This document shows positions 1 through 7,842 of a stretch of 60,152 nt of DNA, one piece after another. The position numbers and the translations under genes are program-made. The stretch lies in the IMG/VR virus record IMGVR_UViG_3300011115_000619, positions 1 to 60,152 of that record; one strand, given 5' to 3'. Below the pieces are notes generated by a model. The model was not told the origin of the DNA. It ran no database searches and saw nothing but the letters and a program-made list of their open reading frames with translations. The DNA is from a virus. The stretch's first letter is position 1, and each line of letters opens with the position of its first letter.

Positions 1-169
1 TGCACCAATCAAGCGGGGATCTAGCCTAAGACGGGTGTGTCCGTTGAGGGTGGTAGTAAGCGATGCGTGGCTCCGTCAGTCATGGTCCCCTACCCGGAAC
101 AACCCGCTGAGCAGCAGGAATGCATCTCTGTGAGTTGTCCTTGGGTAGGTTGCTCCACGTTCACCATCA
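1..169. repeat. Left copy of terminal direct repeat
   Basis: The first 169 bases match 59984-60152 with three differences (positions 127, 163 and 167 of the left copy). This means a circular or terminally redundant molecule, or an assembly overlap. Possible pairing inside it: CTACCC (about 90-95) with GGGTAG (about 142-147), and ACAAC with GTTGT inside that. No gene was recognised in bases 1-271. Confidence 0.9.
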
Positions 170-271
170 GTCATAGGGGGTTAGTAGGGGTTGAATGGGT
201 AATCACATGACGAAGTCATATGATACAGGCACACCTGATACAGCCACCTGATGCAGGTGCGGAGAGGAAAA

Positions 272-799
272 ATGACAAAGCGATCAACCCCAAGAACATT
301 CGAGGTCTGCACGGCAAAGTTGCAAGAGAGGGTGCCAAGAAAAAAGCCCAAGGAAAAGAAAAGAGTCGTTTCAAAAAAAACAAAGCCAAAGATACCCGCG
401 ACTGCATTAGTTATCGAGAAAACAAAACCGATAACGAAAAGGATCATTCCATCAATTCAAAATGAGCAAAAGGTTATTTATGAAAATAAGAAACCAAAGC
501 TCACGCCATACACTGAGCAATACGCAGCCAAAGCCAAAGAGTTCTACTTTTCACCTGCGTGGAGATACCTTCGATATGATGTCTTCCTGCGTGACGGCAA
601 GATCTGCGCTGTCTGCGGAGCAACACCAGAGGACGGCACGCGCTTGCACGTCGATCACATCATTCCACTCAGGCAGGACTGGAGCCTGCGTCTGAAGGCA
701 GAGAACCTGCAGGTCCTGTGCGAGGAGTGCAATCAAGGTAAGGGCAGCAGGGACAGTACGGATTGGCGTCCCCGGCGGGGGAGACCAACCCAGAACTGA
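272..799 (+). CDS. HNH endonuclease
   Basis: A 175-residue protein with a long Lys/Arg-rich N-terminus and a C-terminal HNH nuclease domain. The zinc knuckles are Cys112/Cys115 and Cys150/Cys153, and the HNH core has Asp128-His129 and Asn145. It probably nicks or cuts DNA with a metal ion. Free-standing phage HNH proteins act in packaging or as homing nucleases; which applies here is unknown. The ATG at 272 was chosen over one at 251 because GGAGAGG lies four bases upstream. The gene ends just before a 24-bp inverted repeat and converges on the next gene. Confidence 0.88.
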   Translation: MTKRSTPRTFEVCTAKLQERVPRKKPKEKKRVVSKKTKPKIPATALVIEKTKPITKRIIPSIQNEQKVIYENKKPKLTPYTEQYAAKAKEFYFSPAWRYLRYDVFLRDGKICAVCGATPEDGTRLHVDHIIPLRQDWSLRLKAENLQVLCEECNQGKGSRDSTDWRPRRGRPTQN

Positions 800-801
800 C
801 A

Positions 802-825
802 TTTGAGATGCAAATGTATCTCAAA
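802..825. repeat. Degenerate 24-bp palindrome between convergent genes
   Basis: Arms TTTGAGAT and ATCTCAAA flank a CAAA-containing centre. It follows the HNH stop codon (797-799) and overlaps the end of the leftward gene. It is the most diverged member of the genome-wide palindrome family but keeps the TTT/AAA ends, and it could act as a bidirectional hairpin. Confidence 0.6.
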
Positions 826-1153
826 GGATACCGGCAGGATCGTAGTCAGGACCTTTCCAGTAGCTACATGCACCCGTCAGAATGACGACAGGTCCATGCA
901 GGAATGTCGGTGTGTTTTCGATGTCCAGCTTAATGAGTTCTGAAGCTAAGGCATTGAGAACATGGACGTTTTTGTCTGGGTTCATGACCCTGAACACTGT
1001 GGCCCGCTCCTTCATGAAGTGAGACCACAGGAACGTTGCCATCATCTTGTGGCCAGCCAATTCGTCAATCTTCCACCTCGGCGGTTCGAGATCGGATATC
1101 TCCATCTCAATACGCCCGTCCTCTCTGAGGATGATGATCTTCCCGTCAGCCAT
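821..1153 (-). CDS. Hypothetical protein, 110 aa
   Basis: Function not recognised. A 110-residue protein, mixed in composition, with no membrane segment and no cysteine motif. Its start overlaps the end of the preceding leftward gene by eight bases, so the two are probably co-translated. The 3' end runs into the palindrome shared with the convergent HNH gene. Confidence 0.7.
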   Translation of the reverse strand: MADGKIIILREDGRIEMEISDLEPPRWKIDELAGHKMMATFLWSHFMKERATVFRVMNPDKNVHVLNALASELIKLDIENTPTFLHGPVVILTGACSYWKGPDYDPAGIL

Positions 1154-1571
1154 TGGGGATCAACAGAACAAGAGGTCCACGCAGGCGAGCCAGACGCGAC
1201 AGAACGGCAGGGTCACGATTGTTGCGGGCAAGCTCCTCTGCGAAATCATTGAACTCCCACTGATCATCGTACTGGCACTTGAGGTTCATGAAGGCTGAGA
1301 TGCCCTTGTACTTTCCGAAGCTCACGATGTCGCTCACCCGCCAGCAACTGACCGGGAAGTTCAGGAGAACCTTGTCGCACGCTTCCGTGAGAAGGTCCTT
1401 GGCATACTGCATACCCGCATACTGATTGATGTGGTGGAAGCTGACCTCTCCCGTGGGGCAGTAAACCATCACCCCGGTCTTCTGAGGGAAGCCAGAGAAG
1501 ACCTTCTTGAATTGCTCCACAATCTCATCATCTAGCCCCATGATGTTAGTGGGATTGGTAATATTGCTCAT
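1146..1571 (-). CDS. Hypothetical protein, 141 aa
   Basis: Function not recognised. The start at 1571 was chosen because GGAGAG lies just upstream; an in-frame start at 1625 would read through the regulatory palindrome. The product is soluble-looking, with scattered aromatic residues and no obvious motif. It is transcribed divergently from the primase-helicase gene. Confidence 0.72.
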   Translation of the reverse strand: MSNITNPTNIMGLDDEIVEQFKKVFSGFPQKTGVMVYCPTGEVSFHHINQYAGMQYAKDLLTEACDKVLLNFPVSCWRVSDIVSFGKYKGISAFMNLKCQYDDQWEFNDFAEELARNNRDPAVLSRLARLRGPLVLLIPNG

Positions 1572-1603
1572 GGTCTCTCCTTTCAGGTTGAAAGATGTGG
1601 TGA

Positions 1604-1627
1604 TTTCAGGCGCATTTGCATCCAAGA
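1604..1627. promoter_or_regulatory. Palindrome variant in divergent intergenic region
   Basis: Core GGCGCA-TT-TGCATC, two mismatches from the consensus, with the TTTCA left arm. It lies between the divergent gene at 1571 and the primase-helicase at 1691, where a regulator could affect both directions. Confidence 0.6.
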
Positions 1628-1690
1628 AATCTATCGCGTTGGTATTGTAAGTGCTTGGCTTGGTGTTTGCTAGTGTCTAGGATGTGCGTC

Positions 1691-3406
1691 ATGTCGATCC
1701 CAGAAGAGATCTTGCACGACGCGCTGAGGGTGGGTGAGGGGCAGCATCGTCTGTCCTGCCCGGCCTGCACCCATACGAGGTCGCGAGCGAACCAACGTGC
1801 CCGCACCCTTTCCGTCCGCTTCGAGGATGGCAAGGTGGCCTACACCTGCTGGCACTGCGACCTCACGGGCATTGTCAGCGAAGAAGAGTTTCAGGAAAGG
1901 AGACCAGCACAAATGACCAAGCCCATGAAGGTCGAACCTTTGCATGGCCCTGCCATCGAGTTTCTGGAAGCGCGTGGCATCAGCCCTGAGACCGCTCAGG
2001 CTGCCGGTCTGTTCTTCACCCGCGCCTACTTCAATCGTATGGGCAGGGAGGGTGACGCTATCGGTATGCCGTATGCCGATGAGAACGGCGTGCGCACCGG
2101 GGCCAAGCTGCGCTCCATCGATGGCAAGGACTTCACCATCCAAGGCACGGTCAACACCATGTTTGGTGCTGAGCGGTGCAGGAAGGGCGAGGATGTTTAC
2201 ATCTGCGAGGGCGAACTGGATGCGGTCGCGTTCCTGCAGGCAGGTATCCACAACGCCATCAGCGTGCCCCATGGAGCGCCTCCTCCGGGCAAGGGCAATG
2301 CTCAGGGCAATGAGCGCCGTCTGTCCGCCCTGTGGGCCAACAGGGAGGTTCTTAAGGACGCTGCCCGTGTGATCATCGCGGTGGACAACGACGCCCCCGG
2401 TGAAGCTCTGGCAGAAGAGGTTGCCCGGCGTGTTGGCAAGGCGCGGTGCTGGGTTCTGAACTGGCCGGAAGGCACGAAGGACGCCAACGACTTTCTGCTG
2501 ACCAACGGGGCGGAAGCCCTTGCCACCTACGCCACAACCAAGGTTGCCATGTGGCCGCTGTCTGGCTTGAAGACGGTGGAAGAGTTCAGGATGGATGTGG
2601 AGAGCCTCTATGATAGAGGACTTCCTCCGGGGATGCAGACCGGCTGGTCGAACGTGGACAGTATCTTCACGGTGGCCCCCGGCACACTCAACATCCTGAC
2701 GGGCATACCGGGTAGCGGTAAGTCCACATGGCTGGATGCATTGCTCTGCAATTTGGCCAACACCTACAACAGCAAGGTGGCGCTGGCCTCCTTCGAGAAC
2801 CCCATCACCACGCACATCAGCAAGCTGATCTCCCAGAAGGTGGGCAAGCCGTTCCGGGATGGCCTCGGCGACCGCATGACCAAGCAGGAGATGAGCGAAG
2901 CGACTGACTGGGTGAATGATCATTTCCTCTTCCTCTCTCAAGATGGTGAGCCTCCCACCACAGAGAACCTGATCGAGCGGTTCTCGATGGCGGTGATGCG
3001 CATGGGTTGCAGGGTGGGTGTGATCGACCCGTTCAACTTCATCAGACTCGGCGGGGAGAACGAGACCCACGCCATCAACGAGATGCTCTCTGCCCTCAAG
3101 ACATTCGCGACCGCGTCTGAGATGGCCATTTTCCTTGTTGCCCATCCTTCCAAGCCGCCCATGCCTGCGTCCAAGGACTGGGTGCCCACCGGCTACCACA
3201 TCAGCGGCAGCGCCCACTTCTACAACCGCGCCGACTTCGGCCTGACGGTCCAGCGTGGTATGGGCAGTGAGACAAAGATCCATGTGTGGAAGTCCCGGTT
3301 CGAGCATCTCGGCACAGTTGGCGTGGTCCCTCTCAAGTATGAGTATGGGGTGGGCCGGTACTACGAAGGCCCGGAGATCGACAATCTGGATGACCTCGAC
3401 TTTTGA
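1691..3406 (+). CDS. TOPRIM primase-helicase, T7 gp4-like
   Basis: A 571-residue replication protein, probably the phage's primase plus replicative helicase. Domains in order: a zinc-binding domain with Cys23/Cys26 and Cys53/Cys56; a TOPRIM primase fold with Glu173 in CEGELDA and the Asp-Asn-Asp motif at 232-234; and a DnaB/RecA-type helicase with Walker A GIPGSGKST (Lys344). The order matches T7 gp4 and Twinkle. The ATG at 1691 has AGGA eight bases upstream; an upstream ATG at 1682 has no spacing for one. The stop codon lies inside a palindrome copy that leads into the next gene. No phage DNA polymerase was found, so it may load host polymerase. Confidence 0.93.
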   Translation: MSIPEEILHDALRVGEGQHRLSCPACTHTRSRANQRARTLSVRFEDGKVAYTCWHCDLTGIVSEEEFQERRPAQMTKPMKVEPLHGPAIEFLEARGISPETAQAAGLFFTRAYFNRMGREGDAIGMPYADENGVRTGAKLRSIDGKDFTIQGTVNTMFGAERCRKGEDVYICEGELDAVAFLQAGIHNAISVPHGAPPPGKGNAQGNERRLSALWANREVLKDAARVIIAVDNDAPGEALAEEVARRVGKARCWVLNWPEGTKDANDFLLTNGAEALATYATTKVAMWPLSGLKTVEEFRMDVESLYDRGLPPGMQTGWSNVDSIFTVAPGTLNILTGIPGSGKSTWLDALLCNLANTYNSKVALASFENPITTHISKLISQKVGKPFRDGLGDRMTKQEMSEATDWVNDHFLFLSQDGEPPTTENLIERFSMAVMRMGCRVGVIDPFNFIRLGGENETHAINEMLSALKTFATASEMAIFLVAHPSKPPMPASKDWVPTGYHISGSAHFYNRADFGLTVQRGMGSETKIHVWKSRFEHLGTVGVVPLKYEYGVGRYYEGPEIDNLDDLDF

Positions 3407-3425
3407 GATGCAATTGCACGCGAAA
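3402..3425. promoter_or_regulatory. Palindromic leader overlapping a stop codon
   Basis: Core GATGCA-AT-TGCACG with TTT and AAA ends. It contains the primase-helicase stop codon (3404-3406), and the Shine-Dalgarno of the next gene begins two bases after it. Confidence 0.7.
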
Positions 3426-3435
3426 TGGGGAACAC

Positions 3436-3921
3436 ATGCCAAAGCCGACACTCCGTCTTGAGTACCATGCGCCCAATGCGCGCAAGAAGATCCGCGTCCG
3501 CAACGTCACAAGCACAGAGCTTGATCGTCTGCGTCATCTCGAACTGATAACCCGTGAGCAGCACGACGCTGGGGAAGCTGCTCTCAGGGATCTGTGGCAG
3601 GCCAAGATGCTAGGTCCTGCCGCAGCGAACTTCGCTGGTGGGGGTGGTGGGGGAGGTGACCCTGCCCCCATGTCCTCGTCCAGATCTCGTGGCATCAAAG
3701 CCGTCAATGAATGGATCAGGCATCTTGATGCTGACGTGGGGATGGGTCCTCGCCGTGTCCTGATGACGCTGCTCTGCGACGACAGGTTCATCGACACCCC
3801 GTCCACCATCGTGGTCATCAGGCAGGCCCTGACAGCCACGATGAAGGTGCATGAGGCGAGGAGGATCAATCGACCCACCCTCGCCTCGATGTTCGCTCAG
3901 GCCTTCTCTGGGAACGACTGA
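3436..3921 (+). CDS. Hypothetical protein, 161 aa, glycine linker
   Basis: Function not recognised. It has a basic N-terminal half, a run of seven glycines near residues 67-73, and a helical C-terminal half. The start at 3436 has GGGGA just upstream and follows the palindromic leader. It is placed directly after the primase-helicase, so a replication role is possible but only by context. Its 3' end overlaps the convergent ribbon-helix-helix gene by 25 bases. Confidence 0.72.
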   Translation: MPKPTLRLEYHAPNARKKIRVRNVTSTELDRLRHLELITREQHDAGEAALRDLWQAKMLGPAAANFAGGGGGGGDPAPMSSSRSRGIKAVNEWIRHLDADVGMGPRRVLMTLLCDDRFIDTPSTIVVIRQALTATMKVHEARRINRPTLASMFAQAFSGND

Positions 3922-4055
3922 GCGTAGGCCTGCGAGATGATGCGAGCAGCCATGTTGGAAAGGCTGCGCTCCTCCTTCTCGGCCATCTGCTTCAACATAT
4001 CCATGGCCTCGTCCTTGAGGTTGAGGCTCAGGCGCTTGCGGTTATCTTCAGCCAT
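3897..4055 (-). CDS. Ribbon-helix-helix (Arc/CopG-like) protein
   Basis: A 52-residue protein starting MAEDNRKRLSLNL and continuing with two helices separated by a short turn, the pattern of ribbon-helix-helix repressors. These bind palindromic operators as dimers through the N-terminal strand. The start at 4055 has AAGGAG six bases upstream, and its ATG overlaps the stop of the preceding gene by one base (TAATG). It is the smallest clear DNA-binding protein here and a candidate reader of the dispersed palindrome, although nothing in the sequence proves this. Its end overlaps a convergent gene. Confidence 0.8.
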   Translation of the reverse strand: MAEDNRKRLSLNLKDEAMDMLKQMAEKEERSLSNMAARIISQAYAQSFPEKA

Positions 4056-4756
4056 TAGTCTTCTCCTTCGTTGTCGCCTTCCATGGCACTGAACACGGCC
4101 TTGGAGGCGATCCTGTTGATGGCACCAACACACCGCTGCACTGAGCCAGCGGTTCTGTAGATGCCGTTGCACACGCCCACATAGACGGGTGATGAATAGA
4201 GGTGCTTGAGGTCAAAGGCCTCGACGTACCAGACTTCGCCGCCATCGAATGGCCTGCCCATCAAGCTGCCCCGCAGAAAGACGTAGTTACCAACTGCAGG
4301 CGATCCGATCTTCTTGAGGAACCGCAGGTATCCGGGGGACACAGTGAAGTAGGCGGTGGTGCCGTTCATGCCCGTGAACACGGTCATATTCCCAGACACC
4401 ACATTTGTCTGGAGGTTTGACCTTGGTTTCAGGTGCAAATGCACCTTCAATAAGTGGGCGCTCTCGTCCCTCTTCAGATCCATGAAGGGTATGTGGGTGT
4501 ACTTCTTCCACAGTGTCTGCCTGAAGTTCTTGAGATCAACAGACTGCCTGCGGATGGAGTAGCTGAGGCTTTGGACGGCAGCCCCGTTCATTGTGTCACG
4601 GCCAATGGCGTTCTGGATGTCGTACTCACTCAGACGATTACTCTTCATCGTTTGATACAGTGCTGCCCTGCGTTCTGCGGGCACTGCCTTGATGGCCGCT
4701 GCTACGCCAATCTTGGCTGCATCAGTGGCGAGGCGGTCATACTTGTTTGGTCTCAT
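4055..4756 (-). CDS. Hypothetical protein, 233 aa
   Basis: Function not recognised. The start at 4756 has GGAGAG five bases upstream. The N-terminal third is helical and rich in Arg/Lys; the rest is mixed alpha/beta without known motifs. A full palindrome copy (4427-4450) lies inside the gene and is read in the Val-His-Leu-His frame (KVHLHLK), an unusual frame for this element. It is the second-to-last gene of the MoxR/VWA operon, coupled to the downstream repressor-like gene. Confidence 0.78.
   Translation of the reverse strand: MRPNKYDRLATDAAKIGVAAAIKAVPAERRAALYQTMKSNRLSEYDIQNAIGRDTMNGAAVQSLSYSIRRQSVDLKNFRQTLWKKYTHIPFMDLKRDESAHLLKVHLHLKPRSNLQTNVVSGNMTVFTGMNGTTAYFTVSPGYLRFLKKIGSPAVGNYVFLRGSLMGRPFDGGEVWYVEAFDLKHLYSSPVYVGVCNGIYRTAGSVQRCVGAINRIASKAVFSAMEGDNEGED
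4427..4450. repeat. Dispersed palindrome inside a gene
   Basis: Exact core GGTGCA-AA-TGCACC at 4432-4445, with TTTCA on the left. In frame within the 233-residue leftward gene. Confidence 0.85.
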
Positions 4757-4892
4757 GTTGCTCTCCTGCTCGTGCTGCCTTTGCAGCAACCTCTAGGTAC
4801 CGTTTCTGTGTCTTGGGGGATGCGTTGATCCACCCCCCACGCCACGGGTTGATGTCCTCATAGATGGCCTTCGCCATGGCTTCGAGGTTCAT
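4737..4892 (-). CDS. Small hypothetical protein, 51 aa
   Basis: Starts MNLEAMAKAIYEDINPW and continues with basic helices. The pattern (aromatic N-terminal helix, Trp, then Arg/Lys-rich helix) is common in short phage proteins of unknown role. The ATG overlaps the stop of the VWA gene (ATGA) and the 3' end overlaps the next gene by 20 bases, so it fills the gap in a tightly coupled operon. This coupling is the main reason to call it. Confidence 0.68.
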   Translation of the reverse strand: MNLEAMAKAIYEDINPWRGGWINASPKTQKRYLEVAAKAARAGEQHETKQV

Positions 4893-6070
4893 ACCTTGAC
4901 CTCCACCTCGTCACCGAACGGCGCAGACACGCTGGTGGTCTTGGCCCAGATCACAGGGTAGGACGGTGCCTCTGCTGGGAAGGTGCCGTACATGTCGGTC
5001 AGGTAGATCAGGGCCTGCGGCTCGATGCCCTGCTCCTTGATCCAGTCGAAGACGGGGCGGAAGTCGGTGCCACCACCGCCAACCGGCTCAGGGATCAGTT
5101 CCTCGCCACGCTCAAAGGTCTGGACCTTGTGGACCTTGGAGTCGCACCACACGAGGTGGATGCGCTCAGGGTCAGCGTCCTCGTAGATGGCCTTGACCTC
5201 TGCGAAGAAGGCATCGAGCAGCGCACCTTGGATGGAGCCAGAGGTATCGATACCCACCACGATCTCACCCACACCCTCACGCAGGTGGCTGGGCAGGTAC
5301 ATGCCGCTGGACAGGTAGCGACGATTGCCACGCGCCCATGTGTAGTCGGCAGGGATGGTGGATGAGAACATCCGGCGAAGCTGGTCACGCCAGTCCACGC
5401 TGGGCTTCATCGCCTCAGAGATCAGACGCTTGAGGACAGCGGGCAGCTTGCCCTGCATCTCGGCAGCCTGCGCAGCCTGAGCAACCCGCGTCATGACCTC
5501 GGACTGCTCGACCTCGATCTCTGATTGGGACATGGGCTGGCCGTCAGCACGCACCTTGTCTCGCACGCCACCCATATCCCATGCGTCACCGTCAGGGATA
5601 TGCTTGGTGCCCTTGGGTGCATTTGCACCTGAACCACCATCGTCGTTGGCCTTGGCCTCCTCCTCCAGCAGCTTGTAGATCTGCTCGGCAGACATGTTCC
5701 TGAAGTCTTCAGAGATCAGCGCACCGGCAGGCAGCTTCATGCCAGACGCCACCACGATGGGGTTAATGGCGTAGTCGCAGGCTACGTTCCACAGGCGAGG
5801 GTTGCGCTTGCCACGGCGCAAGTGATGGGCGTTGGTGACGTGCAGAACCTCATGGCACAGCACACCAAGGATCTCGTCCGCGCTGATCTCCTCGACAAAC
5901 TTGGGCGAGTACATGATGCACTTGCCGTCAGTCGCCATGGTGGAGATCTCAGGACGCTCGATCATCTGCATGGGGATGACAAGCGCGCCATAGAAAGGCT
6001 GGTTGAAGAGCAGCTTGATGCGGCCCTTGGTGATCATCAGTTCAGGGGTAAGCTTCTTGGTCGGGGTCAT
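4889..6070 (-). CDS. HExxH and VWA-domain protein, MoxR partner (DUF2201-like)
   Basis: A 393-residue protein. The N-terminal part has a zinc-peptidase-like HEVLH (His73, Glu74, His77); the C-terminal part is a von Willebrand A domain with a MIDAS site beginning DTSGS (Asp275) and later GGGTD and LTD. This matches the DUF2201 metallopeptidase/VWA families that pair with MoxR AAA+ ATPases as metal-dependent chaperones. Its presumed partner is the ATPase at 6618-7646. The linker between the two domains carries an in-frame palindrome (GANAP). The ATG overlaps the stop of the preceding small gene. The substrate is unknown. Confidence 0.88.
   Translation of the reverse strand: MTPTKKLTPELMITKGRIKLLFNQPFYGALVIPMQMIERPEISTMATDGKCIMYSPKFVEEISADEILGVLCHEVLHVTNAHHLRRGKRNPRLWNVACDYAINPIVVASGMKLPAGALISEDFRNMSAEQIYKLLEEEAKANDDGGSGANAPKGTKHIPDGDAWDMGGVRDKVRADGQPMSQSEIEVEQSEVMTRVAQAAQAAEMQGKLPAVLKRLISEAMKPSVDWRDQLRRMFSSTIPADYTWARGNRRYLSSGMYLPSHLREGVGEIVVGIDTSGSIQGALLDAFFAEVKAIYEDADPERIHLVWCDSKVHKVQTFERGEELIPEPVGGGGTDFRPVFDWIKEQGIEPQALIYLTDMYGTFPAEAPSYPVIWAKTTSVSAPFGDEVEVKV
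5616..5629. repeat. Dispersed palindrome core in VWA-protein linker
   Basis: Exact core GGTGCA-TT-TGCACC. Read in frame as Gly-Ala-Asn-Ala-Pro between the HExxH and VWA domains. Confidence 0.85.
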
Positions 6071-6249
6071 TGGTCTGTCTCCAGTTTGGAAATGATGTGC
6101 TCAAGATGTTCAGCCGCCACGAGGTCGGCGTTCTTCTTGCCGGGCTTGGGGATGAACCCGCTGCCCGTGCCGCGCCGCCTACGGTAGGCAGCACGTCCAC
6201 GCAGCATGTTCATCACGGTCTCAAGCTCTGCTTCTGTAAGGTTCTTCAT
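6067..6249 (-). CDS. Small basic hypothetical protein, 60 aa
   Basis: Function not recognised. It has an amphipathic N-terminal helix, a central arginine cluster (YRRRR) and a helical C-terminus. Both ends show ATGA overlaps, with the gene before it and with the VWA gene after it, so it is translated as part of the MoxR/VWA operon and may be an accessory subunit. Confidence 0.75.
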   Translation of the reverse strand: MKNLTEAELETVMNMLRGRAAYRRRRGTGSGFIPKPGKKNADLVAAEHLEHIISKLETDQ

Positions 6250-6551
6250 GTCAGTCTGCCCTTGAGGTAGATCTCCTCGTCACCCTCGCTGGCGCGGCGC
6301 ATGATGGCCTCGGCGTCAGGCATCGTGGAGTTGAGGTCGGGTTGGGTGAGGTCGGTCATGTTGGCCACGCGGTTGACGCCCTTGTAGAGCAGCAGTTCCC
6401 AGATCTTCTTCTTGTCCTGCATGAGGACCAGATACAGGTTCAGCTTGCCCTTCATGCCCGCGAGGGGGACGCCGTTAATCTTGAACTTCGCGCCCTCCAT
6501 CTTGGCGAAGACGATGGCACCAACGATCTCGTTCTTCTCTTCTTCAGTCAT
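6246..6551 (-). CDS. Hypothetical protein, 101 aa
   Basis: Function not recognised. The start at 6551 has GGAGAG five bases upstream, directly after a palindromic leader; longer in-frame starts would translate the leader. It lies between the MoxR ATPase and the VWA protein and is coupled by ATGA to the next small gene, which suggests a role in the same complex. Confidence 0.77.
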   Translation of the reverse strand: MTEEEKNEIVGAIVFAKMEGAKFKINGVPLAGMKGKLNLYLVLMQDKKKIWELLLYKGVNRVANMTDLTQPDLNSTMPDAEAIMRRASEGDEEIYLKGRLT

Positions 6552-6562
6552 GTGTCTCTCCA

Positions 6563-6586
6563 TTTGGGGTGCAATTGCATCCAAAA
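6563..6586 (-). promoter_or_regulatory. Palindromic leader
   Basis: Core GGTGCA-AT-TGCATC on the plus strand with the TTTGG left arm. Read leftward, its CCCCAAA half touches the Shine-Dalgarno of the 101-residue gene. Confidence 0.8.
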
Positions 6587-6617
6587 GGGGGTGGCTTGTA
6601 ACCACCCCCATTGCAGA

Positions 6618-7646
6618 TCAGACCATCAGGGTGAGGTGTTCGCGTGCCCACTTGGCGACAGCCGGAACCTTCTTCAGTTCAGCGTCACGGGCGACAGCCT
6701 CCTTGATGCAGACGGTCGCATGTTCAGCGGGCAGCCGGTCAAGGTAGTCAACGATGGCACCCGCCGTCTTCTTGTCCATGATGCGGGACAGCTTGGACAT
6801 CAGCATGTACATGATGCCGGGACCGTTCTCGCCAGACGGGACCGGCGCATTGCCGGGGCTGGACAAAATCAGGTTGATGTCCGGCACCTGCATGGCGAGG
6901 CGCAGATGCCCCTCAAACACGGTCGCGGCACCCTCACCAACGGCACCAGCGATCAGGCGCTGCCGGATGAACGGCTCCACGGCCATGCCGATGATGCTGT
7001 TCACGAAGTTCCACGCACGGGGCGAGGGGTTGGACCGCTGCGAGGCATCGAACTTGTGCAGCAGGTCATCGTGCAGGCGGAAGAAAGACAGCACCTCCGG
7101 GCAGATGTCATTGGCTGCACCCCATGCGGTGAAGTCATCCACATCGCTGTCCACCTCAAGGAACACGAAGCGGTTGGCGAGATGGCGGGGCATCTCATGG
7201 GTAGCCGCACGGCTGGAGCGAGGGTTGCCAGCCGCCACGATGATGGCACCGTCAGGCAGACGGTACTCACCGATGGAGCGATCCAGCACAAGCTGGCTCA
7301 CGGTGTTCTGCACCAGAGGAACGGCCTGCGGCAGTTCATCGAGGAACAGGATGCCCGCCCAAGCAGGGTCGGACGGCAGTTCATCCGGGGCGTTCCAGAC
7401 GGTGCGCCCGGCGACCACAGAGGGGATGCCGCGCAGGTCCACAGGGTCCATCTGCACAAGGCGCAGATCGATCACCTCCAGACCGTGGCGGGCAGCGGCC
7501 TGCTTCACGAGCGAGGACTTGCCCCCACCCGGAGGGCCTTCAAGGAACAGGCAGATGCGGCTCTCGTCGCGGCCACCAGCGGCAGCCACGGCATTGTTCT
7601 GAACGATGGCCGCATCGAGGGCAGCGGCAACATGGGTCGGCTTCAT
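6618..7646 (-). CDS. MoxR-family AAA+ ATPase
   Basis: A 342-residue ATPase with Walker A GPPGGGKS (37-44), Walker B ILFLDE (Asp104, Glu105) and a sensor-1 Asn142 in VAAGN. MoxR ATPases act with VWA-domain proteins to remodel or activate target complexes, and such a protein lies downstream in the same operon. The ATG at 7646 was chosen because GGAG lies upstream and a good sigma70 promoter lies 37-72 bases before it; a longer start at 7718 would lie in the promoter. Confidence 0.92.
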   Translation of the reverse strand: MKPTHVAAALDAAIVQNNAVAAAGGRDESRICLFLEGPPGGGKSSLVKQAAARHGLEVIDLRLVQMDPVDLRGIPSVVAGRTVWNAPDELPSDPAWAGILFLDELPQAVPLVQNTVSQLVLDRSIGEYRLPDGAIIVAAGNPRSSRAATHEMPRHLANRFVFLEVDSDVDDFTAWGAANDICPEVLSFFRLHDDLLHKFDASQRSNPSPRAWNFVNSIIGMAVEPFIRQRLIAGAVGEGAATVFEGHLRLAMQVPDINLILSSPGNAPVPSGENGPGIMYMLMSKLSRIMDKKTAGAIVDYLDRLPAEHATVCIKEAVARDAELKKVPAVAKWAREHLTLMV

Positions 7647-7689
7647 GGTCTTGGTCTCCTGTCTCGCACCACATTGGTGCTTGGTTGCG

Positions 7690-7718
7690 ACTATAGGGCA
7701 CACACTGCACCCAGTCAA
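7690..7718 (-). promoter_or_regulatory. Sigma70-like promoter for the MoxR operon
   Basis: On the minus strand, TTGACT (7718-7713), a 17-base spacer and TATAGT (7695-7690). This is the best housekeeping-type promoter seen in the window. The spacer reads GGGTGCA...TGTGCCC, which resembles the two halves of the dispersed palindrome set slightly further apart, so a regulator bound there would block transcription. Confidence 0.7.
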
Positions 7719-7740
7719 GTACTATTTTATCCCTTTAGAA

Positions 7741-7806
7741 TCAACGCTTTAGGTCAGCGATTGCTTGGAGAAAGCCAAGCGTCAGCAGGATGATGCTGAT
7801 TGTCAT
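7741..7806 (-). CDS. Possible membrane peptide, 21 aa
   Basis: A hydrophobic mini-ORF (MTISIILLTLGFL then a short charged tail) in the gap between the 7872 gene and the MoxR promoter. A palindromic leader with a GAGG-type ribosome site lies just upstream and elsewhere always precedes a gene. A competing 24-residue ORF starts at 7828 in another frame and is better spaced from that site. Which, if either, is translated cannot be settled here. Confidence 0.3.
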   Translation of the reverse strand: MTISIILLTLGFLQAIADLKR

Positions 7807-7842
7807 CAGGTCCACGGTATGTAACCATTCAGGTTGTCCTCA

